From contig NC_071328.1 of assembly GCF_010183535.1 (NCBI RefSeq), forward strand, positions 1,736,001 to 1,800,000: a stretch of 64,000 nt of DNA, given 5' to 3'. This DNA is from Caenorhabditis remanei. Its lineage: Eukaryota > Nematoda > Chromadorea > Rhabditida > Rhabditidae. Positions 42,493 to 54,400 of the stretch are shown one piece after another. Positions within the stretch are counted from its first letter, which is position 1; each line of letters starts with the position of its first letter. The notes under the pieces were generated by a model. It was not told the DNA's origin. It was given only the letters and a program-made list of their open reading frames with translations, and searched no databases. The position numbers were made by a program, and so were the translations under genes.

Positions 42493-45400
42493 ATGTGGAA
42501 TCCGTCTGAATCCTCATCGGCAAGCGATGGTGAATCAGAAGAGAAACCCGACGACGAGCCAGTGAATCTGAATCCGACGACGACGGTGAATAGTGGGAGT
42601 GAAGACAAAGAAGATGAGGATGATAGTGAGTTTGAGGAGGAGACGAAAGGTATCTGAAAATCTGGAAAAAATTCTGGAAAAATCGATTTTTTTAGGAGAA
42701 AAATCGAGTTCATCAAGTGACGATAGTGAGGAGTCAAGTGAGGACAATACGACGAGTTCCGAGGAGCCGACGGCACCGAAAAAGAAGACGATTAGTAGTA
42801 GTCGGGGGATGGATGAGAAGACCAGAAAAGTGGGTTTTTCGGGTGAAAAATCGCTGAAAAATCGGTATTTTTATCGAAAAAATGAGATTTTCAAGAATTT
42901 CCTAGTCTAAAATCAAGATTTTTCATTGAGAAAATCATCGAATCATGGAAAAATAAGCCGCAAAAAAACCAAAAAAAAGTTTTGGCGGTGGTGGGAATCG
43001 AACCCTGGTCGTTTGTCTACCAGCCTGTCTCCTCAATCACTCGGCCAACTTTCGAAAATCGGTATTTTTGATTGAAAAATGTCATTTTTAGGAGTTTTCT
43101 AGTCAAAAATCTATATTTTTCATCCAAAAAAATGAAATTTTAAAGAATTTTCTGGTCAAAATACGGTATTTTTGATCGAAAAATGACATTTCTAGGGATT
43201 TTTATCGAAAAAATGATGTTTTTAGAGATTTTTTAGTCAAAAATCTATATTTTTCAACGAAAAATTCATCGAAATCATCGAAAAATAAGCCGCAAAAAAA
43301 GAAAAAAACAAGTTTTATCGGGGGTGGGAATCGAACCCTGGTCGCTTGTCTACCTGCCTGTCTCCTTAACCACTAGGCCAACCGAGCAGCTCGCGGCCGA
43401 TGGGCGAGGCGGTAGACATACCCGGGGGGCGCCGCATCCTCAAAATCAATCGATTTTTCAAACAATATTTGCAGCTCCTCGAAGAAGAGAACTATTTCCG
43501 ACGATCTCAACGATCTAAACGACAAGAATCGGCGACGCCTTCAGACAAATCGGAATCCGATTCAGAATCCACTGACGATGAGTGGGAGAAGAAGAATAAG
43601 AAGCGAGTGGTGAAGAAGACCACAGTGACGAAGAAAGTCACTGTTCAACAATCGGTGATAAAACGGAAGTGTCAAGGAAAGGGAAATGTGAATTATGCGG
43701 AGAAGAACTCGGATGATGATGTGAGTTTGAGGAGTGGTTATTTAAAATTTGTAGGAATTTTCACAAAAATTGGCTTAAAATTGCTGAAAAACATCGAATT
43801 TTGACGGTTTTTCATGTATTTTCATCAATTTTTAAGATTAAAAACTCGATTTTTTTGGATTTCAGAGCCAAAATTGCATTTTTCGAGTATTTATGTATAA
43901 AAACACGTTTTTTTGCTTCAAAATTTCCAAAAAATCACGATTTTCAAGATTTTTTTCGTTAAAAATTGACGAAAATTGTGATTTCATTGAAAAATCCGCT
44001 GATTTTTTTCAGAGAAAGCCGCAATTTTCGGTATTTTTTTTCAGAGAATTGAGTCTCTTTAGATGAAAGTTTTGAATAAGAAATCGTAACTTTTTGTCAA
44101 TTTTTAACGAAAAAAAACTTGAAAATCACATTTTTCAGTTAAAAACCGTGTTTTTTTTTCTAAAACATCACATTTGTTCAATTTTTCCAGATTCAGAGGA
44201 GAATTAGATGTGAAAATAGAGATTTAACACATAAAAACAGGGAAAAATGCGATTTTAAAACTCTTAAAAATAAAATATGAAAATAAATGAGAAAAAAAAC
44301 CTTTAAAATTATATTTTTAGCGATTTTTCAGCAATTTTAAGCCTATTTTCAGCTATGTTAAGCCAAAAACCGTCAAATTTCTATTTTCCCGCGATTTTCG
44401 ACCCAAAACTGGATAAAAATTGAAATTTTTTTTGAAAAAAAAACATCAAAAGCAAGGAAACTCTCATTTTCAGATTGAAATAACCGTGAAAATCACATTT
44501 TTTTCAGTCAAAAACCACGATTTTCCTCTAAAAATCACATTTTTCAGACATGAAAACTATGAAAAAAGCGATTTTTCAGCAATTTTAAGCCGATTTTCAG
44601 TGATTTTCATGAAAAAGTTCTGTTTTTTCTTAATTTTTCAGTCAGAAACCCACGAAAAACCGCATTTTTCCTCGATTTTCGACTTAAATCTTGCTAAAAT
44701 TTGAGTTTTTTTTTCGATTTTTTCGACTTTTCCGGCTGAAAAACCGTGAAAATCCCATTTTTTTACTCCAAATTCTCTGAAAATCCCATAAATTTCATTA
44801 ATTTCCAGATCGACGATGACGACGTATTGGAATGGGACGAAGGACCCGCGGAGCCCGTCGAAGGGCCTCCCGTCATCACCGAAACAGTGGAGAAAGTGAT
44901 AAAATGGAGAATGGGAATTCCCGGAGCGACGGGATCCCCGACGACGTGTTACAACGTGGCAGAGAAGGGCGATCCGAATGAAACGACGGGCGGTGCGGAT
45001 AAGACTGAGCAACAGTTTTTTATAAAATGGACAGGATGGAGTCATTTGCATAATACATGGGAATCAGAAGGGTCTCTGGGGGTGATGAATGCGAAAGGAA
45101 TAAAAAAAGTGCAGAATTATTTGAAAAAGCAAAAAGAAGTGGAGCAATGGAAACGGTCTGCTGATAAGGAATACATTGAATTCTATGAGTGTGAGCAACA
45201 AATGGCTGAAGAGCTGTGTGAAGAATACAAAAAAGTGGAACGAGTGGTGGCTCATCAGACGTCTCGAGATAAGACACCCGATGGATCCTTTGCTACGGAA
45301 TACTTGATTAAGTGGTCGGGACTACCGTACTCTGATTGCACTTGGGAAGATGAGAAGATGATTGAGGAGGAGATGATACGGGGGTATTATTGGAGAGTTG

Positions 45401-48400
45401 AGAACTTGAAGAGTCCCAATAAGAATGCGAATGTAAGGAGAACCGAAAAATTGAGAGAGAAAACAGCTGATTTTGAGCGAAAAATGACATTTTTTCATGA
45501 AAAATCGGCTAAAAATTGATGAAAATCGCTCAGAATGATAAAAAATATCAAATTTTGACTGTTTTAAAACAGAAAATAACGGATTTCAGAGCCAAAAACT
45601 GCATTTTTATCGCATTTTTATGTCCAGAACCGAAAAATTGGCGGAAAAAAACGCCAATTTTGAGCGAAAAATGACATTTTTTCATGAAAAATTACCGAAA
45701 ATCGGCTTTAAATTGCTGAAAAAATGATGAAAAAACAACATTTTTAGTTAAATTTAGGGTGAAAATCGAGGAAAATGAGATTTCAATCTGTTTTTTGTCG
45801 AAAAATGCTGATTTTCGTGAGAAAAAAGTACAAAAATGTGACGAATTTTTGAGCGGATTTTCATAAAATCATAATTTCAGTCAATTTTCAGCAAAAAATT
45901 GAAAATTATGATTTTTTTACCAGAAAAATTTGATTTTTAGCACATTTTTCGAAAATTTTGAAGCAGAAAACTTTTTTTTTTAAAACTGCATTTTTATCCC
46001 GTTTTTATATGAAAAATCACGTTTTTTGCTTCAAAATTTCCGAAAAAACTAGCTTTTCAAATCAAACAAACCGAAAAGTCACAATTTTGCAAGATTGTTC
46101 CGTTAAAAATGACAAAAAGTTACGATTTTATAAAAATCCACTCGAGAAAACTCATTTTCCTTGTTGTTAGGCCTATAATTCCACAAGAATTCGAGAAAAC
46201 TGTTGAAAAACCGACTGGAAATTCAAAAATTACGAATTTCACTTGTCCACGCGGAGTACACGACGTTTATCCACGTTTGCCCGCAAAGAGGAATTCCATC
46301 ATTTTCTGAAGGATTTTTTGAGTATTTTCTACATATTTTGTAATGCATTCCATAGTTGTCCGGAATCCGGATTCCGGAAATTCCGGATTCCGGAATTCCG
46401 GGTTTTTTTGACATTCCGGTTCCGGATTCCGGAAAGTGAAAATTTTCATTCCGATTCCGGATTCCGGATTCCGGTTTTTTGAATTTTTTTTCCGGAATCC
46501 TGAAGTTTTAAATTTTTGAGTTTTAAAGACAACTGCATTACCTCTTTTTTCGGTTTTGAACCTCAAAAGTAGTTTTCCGGATTCCGGATTCCGGAAAATT
46601 AAAATTTTGATTCCGGTTCCGGATTCCGGATTCCGGTTTTTCGGAAAATGGCATTCCGTACACACAGGTAGTCCGCCACGGACGCAATATGGGCGATATA
46701 TGGGCCGCGCGTGGACTCAGCACGAATTCGCTGAGGATTGTATGTGGTCCGTATACGGTCCGTTTTGAGTCCGCGCGCGGACGTAGTCGCTCGCACTTCC
46801 AGCCCTCTTCCTACTTTTTTTCCGGTTGAGATTGTCATTTAACAAAGAAAAATTGAGATAAAATTACTATTTTATTTTAAAAAAAGATGGAAGGAACATT
46901 AAAAATGATTAAAAAAAAAAAGAAAACACAGCAAATTAGACTTAGAAATCAGAAGTTTGTCCGGCAGTCTTGCCCTTGAATTTTATCCAATTTTATCGAA
47001 TCACCTCACTGAAAGAAGTTTATTTTTAATAGAAAATGCTGAATACTATTACAAACCTTTGAGAAAACCGATGAATTGATTCCATATTAGCTGTCGCTGC
47101 TGCTTCTCTTTTTGGGATCATCGGACTGACTGAAAACACAATATTATTCTGATCATTCACAGTAAAATGAGAGAATTTTTCAAGAAAAATTTAATTAAGA
47201 GAAATTTCAATAGAGAAAAACATAAAGAAAAGCGAAACTTTCGAAAAAATAGGGAAAGAAACGTAAACGCTCCATAAATGATTAAAAAATTATCGTTATC
47301 CGAGAGAAGTCCGAGAGCTTCGGAAGAGCTGCTGCATGCCGCGGCCAGCGCGCCCATATACGGTCCGCGCGCGGACGCCTGCCGCCCACTTCCACCTCTT
47401 TTACCGAAGTCCACGCTGCGTCCATATACAGTCCGCAGCGGACCAAATTTCCGCTGCGGACTCATTGTGGACGGAAAATGGGACTGAATCCGCATGCGGT
47501 CCGCACGCCAACTACCTGTGCAACTATGATGCATTCCCAAATTTCCGAAAAAATCGATTTTTCAATTCAAAATTTCGCATTTCCAGGTGCTGCGAAAGCG
47601 TCCGAAATTCGAGAAGCTCGATGCTCAACCCGACTACCTTCAAACCGCCGGTGACCATAAACTACGAGATTACCAACTTGAAGGACTGAATTGGATGATC
47701 TACGCGTGGTGTAAAGGCAACTCATCGATCCTTGCCGACGAAATGGGTCTCGGAAAGACGATTCAATCGATTAGTCTCCTCTCATCACTATTCCATCGTT
47801 ATGATCTCGCTGGTCCGTATCTCGTCGTCGTTCCGTTGTCTACGATGGCCGCGTGGCAGAAAGAGTTCGCTCAGTGGGCGCCGAATATCAATTTAGTCGT
47901 TTATATGGGAGATGCCGTGTCTAGGGATATGGTAAGAGCTGCTGAATACGTCGAGCATTCAAAATTGAGCCGAAATTTCTGAAAAAAAAGGGCTGAAAAT
48001 CGAAATTATCCGATTTTCAGCCGCGGATATTGCTATAGCTACATTTTGGCTCAAAAACGCGTTCGAGGCGCCCCAGATTTTTGAATTTTTGACATTTTTA
48101 GACTTAAAAACGCGTCCGAGGCGCTCCAGATTCTCGAAATTTTCACATTTTCGGCACAAAAACGCGTCCAAGACGCCCCAGATTTTCGAATTTTCGACAT
48201 TTTTAGATTTAAAAACGCGTTCAAGGCGCAGATTTTTGAATTTTGACATTTTTATGCGCAAAAACGCGTCCGAGGCGCCCCAGATTTTCGAAATTGTGAC
48301 ATTTTTTGACTCACAAACGCGTCGAAGGCGCCCCAGATTCTCGAAATTTTCACTTTTTAGGCTCAAAAACGCGTCCGAGGCGCCCCAGATTTTCGAAATT

Positions 48401-51400
48401 TTTACGTTTTTAGACTCAAAAACGCGTCCGAGACGCCCCAGATTTTCGAATTTTTGACATTTTTATGCGCAAAAACGCGTCCAAGGCGCTCCAGATTTTT
48501 GAATTTTTCACATTTTTATGATCAAAAACGTGTCCAAGGCGCACCAGATTTTCGAAATTTTCACATTTTTATGCTGAAAAACGCGTCCGAGGCGCCCCAG
48601 ATTTTGACATTTTTTGACTCAAAAACGCGTCGAAGGCGCCCCAGATTCTCAAAATTTTCACATTTTAGGCTCAAAAACGCGTCCGAGGCGCCCCAGATTT
48701 TCGAAATTTTTACGTTTTTAGACTCAAAAACGCGTCCGAGACGCCCCAGATTTTCGAATTTTTGACATTTTATGCGCAAAAACGCGTCCAAGGCGCACCA
48801 GATTTTCGAAATTTTCACATTTTTATGCTGAAAAACGCGTCCGAGGCGCCCCAGATTTTCGAAATTTTAACGTTTTTAGACTCAAAACGCGTACGAGGCG
48901 CCCCAGATTTTCAAAATTTTAACGTTTTTAGACTCAAAACGCGTCCAAGGCGCCCCAAATTTTCGAATTTTTGACATTTTTAGACCTAAAAACGCGTTCA
49001 AGGCGCCCCAGATTTTCGAAATTTTAACGTTTTTAGACTCAAAACGCGTACGAGGCGCCCCAGATTTTCGAAATTTTTACGTTTTTAGGCTCAAAAACGC
49101 GTCCGAGGCGCCCCAGATTTTCGAAATTTTTACGTTTTTAGACTCAAAAACGCGTCCGAGACGCCCCAGATTTTCGAATTTTTGACATTTTATGCGCAAA
49201 AACGCGTCCAAGGCGCACCAGATTTTCGAAATTTTCACATTTTTATGCTGAAAAACGCGTCCGAGGCGCCCCAGATTTTCGAAATTTTAACGTTTTTAGA
49301 CTCAAAACGCGTACGAGGCGCCCCAGATTTTCGAAATTTTAACGTTTTTAGACTCAAAACGCGTCCAAGGCGCCCCAAATTTTCGAATTTTTGACATTTT
49401 TAGACCTAAAAACGCGTTCAAGGCGCCCCAGATTTAATATTTTTGACATTTTTATGCTCAAAAACGCGTCCGAGGCGCCCCAGATTTTCGAAAGTTTCAC
49501 ATTTTTGGCTCAAAACGCGTCCAAGGCGCCCCAGATTTTCGAATTTTCGACATTTTATCATAGTTGTCAAGGCCCGGGCCGGCCCGGCAAGGCCCGGCAA
49601 GGCCCGAAGGCCCGGGCCGGGCCGGGCCGGGCCGGGCCGGGCCGGGCCGGGCCGGTAGAAAATTTTCAAGGCCCGGCCCGGCCCGAAGGCCCGGCTTCAA
49701 AAAATGACCCTTTTTTTCCTAATTTTTTTTTCGAAATTTTTTCAATTTTTTATCGAAAATGTGACCATTTTTGACTGTTTTTCAGATTTTCTTCTAATTC
49801 TGAATCATAGTCGAAAATTTGACTTTTTCGCAAAAAAAATTCAAAAAATTCGAAAAAATTTGAAAAAATTTGAAAAAATTTGAAAATTTCACTTTCGCGC
49901 CAATTTGCCCGGGCCTTCGGGCCGGGCCGGGCCCTGATTTCGCCGACAAGGCCCGGCCCGGCCCGGCCCGGGCCGGGCCTTGACAACTATGCATTTTATG
50001 GCTCAAAAACGCGTCCGAGGCGCCCCAGATTTTCGAACTACATGACCGCGGACTACAAGACCGCGTGGAAAAACTCTTCCACGAAAACTCTTTTTGAGTC
50101 AGGAGAACGAGCGATTTGTAGCATATGCGTCTATAATAAAAATTTTTAAAAATTTTCTGAATTATCGGAATCTGAAACTGGAAAAAAAAAAGTGCTGAAA
50201 ATTCCAATATTTTTCCTAAAATTTTTCATTTTCAATCCTAACCAAAATCTGAAACGTTATTCAGAATCTCTTCCACTATATCACCCATTTTCAGATCCGC
50301 CAATACGAATGGTACGTGGGCGGTACGAAGAAAATGAAGATCAACGCGATTCTAACGACGTATGAGATCCTTCTCAAAGACAAAGCATTCCTCAGCTCCG
50401 TCGACTGGGCGGCGCTTCTTGTCGACGAGGCGCATCGTCTGAAGAACGACGAATCGTTGCTCTACAAGTGTCTGATTCAATTCCGATTCAATCACAAACT
50501 TCTGATCACGGGAACTCCTCTCCAGAATTCACTGAAGGAGCTGTGGGCCCTTTTGCACTTTATTATGCCTGAAAAGTTCGACTGTTGGGAGGAATTCGAA
50601 ACAGCTCACAATGAATCGAATCATAAGGGAATCTCGGCATTACACAAGAAATTAGAGCCATTTTTACTCCGTCGTGTCAAAAAAGACGTTGAAAAATCGC
50701 TGCCACCGAAGACTGAACAGATTCTGCGGGTGGATATGACGGCGCATCAGAAGCAGTTTTATAAGTGGATACTTACGAAAAACTACCGGGAATTGTCGAA
50801 AGGTGTCAAGGGGTCTATCAATGGATTTGTGAATTTGGTGATGGAACTTAAAAAGTGTTGTAATCACGCTTCACTGACAAGACAGTATGATCATATCTAT
50901 GATGATGCGCAGGCACGTCTTCAACAGCTTCTGAAGTCATCCGGAAAACTGATTCTCCTTGATAAACTACTCTGTAGACTTAAAGATAAAGGACATCGAG
51001 TCCTGATCTTCTCCCAAATGGTTATGATGTTGGATATCCTTCAAGAGTACCTTCAACTTCGACGATTCCCGTCGCAACGACTCGATGGTTCTATGAGAGC
51101 TGATTTGAGAAAACAGGCGTTAGACCATTATAATGCGCCTGGATCGACGGATTTCGCGTTCTTGTTGTCGACGAGAGCTGGTGGATTGGGCATTAACTTG
51201 GCCACTGCTGATACTGTAAGGGATAAAAACTATGAAAATTTGGGGTCGATTTACACGCGTAAATCCATCCACAGCAAGGCACGGAAAATTAACGAGAAAA
51301 TTGAAATTTTTCGAATTTTATCGCGAAAAGGTCAAATAACCGGATGACTATTAACTCGGCACAGTTCACACAACTGCGCACCAGAGTTGTCCGGAATCCG

Positions 51401-54400
51401 GATTCCGGAATTCCGGGTTTTTTGACATTCTGGTTCCGGATTCCGGAAAATGAAAATTTTTATTCCGATTCCGGTTTTTTGAGTCTCCTTTTTCCGGAAT
51501 TCAGAAATTGAAATTTATAACTTTTTTGAGTTTTAAAGACAACTGTAATACTTTTTTTTCGGTTTTGATCCTCAAAAGTAGTTTAAAACTTTATATATCA
51601 TCGAAAACACTCGAAAAAAATGACTTGGCCTTGCAAATTTATCGAATCATTCCAAAATCCGGATCCCGAAATTCCTGAATTCCGGGTTTTTTTGTCATTC
51701 CGGTTCCGGATTTCAAAAATTTGATTCCGGATTCCGTATTCCGGAAAATGTAAAATCTCATTCCGGATTCCGGATTCCGAAAATCGAAAAATGTCATTCC
51801 GTACAACTCTGCTGCGCACCACAGAAACTCCCTTGAGAAATGCCTCTTTTTATCATGTTTCTAATTTTTATGCGAAAATCACCGAGAATCTCTAAAAACC
51901 CCCCGATAAACTCTTTGCAAGTGCGTAATTCGACAAAAAATCGTAAAGTACGGTACTTCTTGTCGATTTACGCTCGTAAACCCACATTAACGGACCGATC
52001 AGCTCGTAGTCCAGTCCGCGATATGGTAATGAGCCCTAAACCGGCTCGTATTATATCAGAGACATAGAACTCGTTGAGATCTACACTTTGGTGTATTTTA
52101 CAGCTCATAAGTTACATTCCGAAGCGAGTTACGAGCCGATTGGCCCGATGATGTGGGTTTACGACCGTAAATCGACAAGAAGTACTGTATTTTACGGATT
52201 ATTTCTCGGATTACGCTAGGGGGTTTTTGATAGTTTTTTGCTTAAAAATTAATAAGATCTCCCAAATTTCCAGGTGATCATCTTCGACTCTGACTGGAAT
52301 CCTCAAAACGACCTACAAGCAATGTCCCGGGCGCATCGAATCGGTCAAACAAAGACAGTGAACATTTATCGATTGGTAACAAAAGGATCAGTTGAAGAGG
52401 AGATTGTGGAGAGAGCAAAGAGGAAGTTAGTACTCGATCATCTTGTTATCCAGAGAATGGACACCACGGGAAAGACGGTTTTATCAAAAAACGCGACAGC
52501 GAGTAGTGGAAGTGTTCCATTCGATAAGCAAGAATTGAGCGCCATTTTGAAATTTGGAGCCGTCGAGTTGTTCAAGGAGAAGGAGGGCGAGGAGCAGGAG
52601 CCAGAAGTTGATATTGATCGGATTCTGATGGGGGCGGAGACTCGGGAGGCGGAGGAAGAGGTGTTAATGAAAGAGAACGAGTTGTTGAGCTCATTTAAGT
52701 ATGCAAACTTTGCGATTGATGAGGAGAAGGATATCGCCGCGGCGACTGATGAATGGGCGGCGATTATTCCGGAAGAGGATAGAAATCGGATATTGGAAGA
52801 GGAACGGATGAAGGAGATGGCGGAGATGAACTTGGCGCCAAGGCAACGGAAACCACCGATGCCGGATGATGGAGAGGATGGGGACGAGGAAGAGGATGGG
52901 AAGAAGAAGAGGAAGAAGGCGTTGGGCAATTTCACGATTGCAGAGATCAAACGGTTTATTAAGGCGTTTAGGAAGTTTGCGTGTCCTGCGGAGAGGTAAG
53001 GATGAGGATGGTTGGAGGCCTAGAATTTCGAATTTTGAGAAAACTAGGCCACCGCTTGTCAGAAATAGTGATTGCGTCGCGAATTTCGGCAGGAACATGC
53101 CAATTTCAAATTGATGGTCTAGGATCCTATTTTGAGAAATCTAGGCCACCTAGAAGATGTAGTGGAAGTTGAAGACCTGAGTGTGCATTCTAAATCTGTT
53201 TTGGAAAATTTCGATGACTTTGGTGGCCTAGGATTTTTAGAAGTTGAGAAAACTAGGCCATTGTTCCAGCAGAGACAAGACACGTTTAAATTGATGGCCA
53301 GAGTTGAGCGGAATGCGGTTTTTGAAATGGCGGAAGGCGGAAAGCGGAATGAACATTTTTTGGGCGGAAAGCGGAAGGCGGAAGGCGGAATTTAAAAAAT
53401 ATCGGCGGAAAGCGGAGAGCGGAAGGCGGAAGCGAAAATTTTTTGGCGGAAGGCGGAAGGCGGAAAGCGGAATGGAAAAAAATGTCAAAAGGCGGAAGGC
53501 GGAACACAATGTCGTTTTCAAAAATACGATTTTGGCCTTATTTTGTAGTAAAAAACACTAAAATGGCTAAATTTGAGTTAAATTTTGTTTTTTTTCGGTA
53601 AACACTGATAGCTTTGCTGCAAAAAACCTCAAAAATATCAGTAAATTGGAATAGGTGATCAAATTTTTCAAGCTGAGGAAAAAATCTTCAAACAGCGGAA
53701 GGCGGAAGCGGAAAGCGGAATAAAACATTTTTCGGCGGAAAGCGGAAAGAAAAAAGTGGCGGAAAGCGGAAGGCGGAAGGCGGAATTCCGCTCAACTCTG
53801 TTGATGGCCTAGAATTTCGGATTTTGAGAAAACTAGGCCACCGCTTGTCAGAAATAGTGATTGCGTCGCGAATTTCGGCAGGAACATGCCACTTTCAAAT
53901 TGATGGCCTAGGATCCTATTTTGAGAAATCTAGGCCACCTAGAAGATGTAGTGGAAGTTGAAGACCTGAGTGTGCATTCTGAATCTGTTTTTGAAAATTT
54001 CGATGACTTTGGTGGCCTAGGATTTTTAGAAGTTGAGAAAACTAGGCCATTGTTCCAGCAGAGACAAGACACGTTTAAATTGATGGCCTAGAATTTCGAA
54101 TTTTGAGAAATCTAGGCCACCGCGCAGACGTAGTGGAAGTTGAAGACCTGATTGCATTCTGAATCTTTTTTTTTTTTTTGAAAATTTCGATTCCGATGGC
54201 TTTGAGCAAAGTTAGTCATAACTTTCGATTGTGTCGCGAATTTCAACAGGGACGCTTTTGAATTTATGGCCTAGAAATCTTGTTTTTGAGAGAGCTAGAA
54301 CACCATTTGTCAGAATTTAATTTTAATGAGTTTCTGAAACCACAAAATTTTTCTGGGAGAAAATTGAAAAATATTACGGCATGCCGTTATAATGTAGTTT

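Noticed and set aside
45433..45519. Extension of chd-1 exon 4 in the same frame
   Set aside because: The frame stays open to a stop at 45,519, but a good donor (AAT|GTAAGG) precedes it and the next exon continues the CHD1 alignment in phase.
48089..49774. Arg/Pro-rich open frames on both strands at chd-1 intron 5
   Set aside because: They are translations of the 52-bp minisatellite and of the GGCCCG array; duplicate frames 420 bases apart reflect the higher-order repeat.
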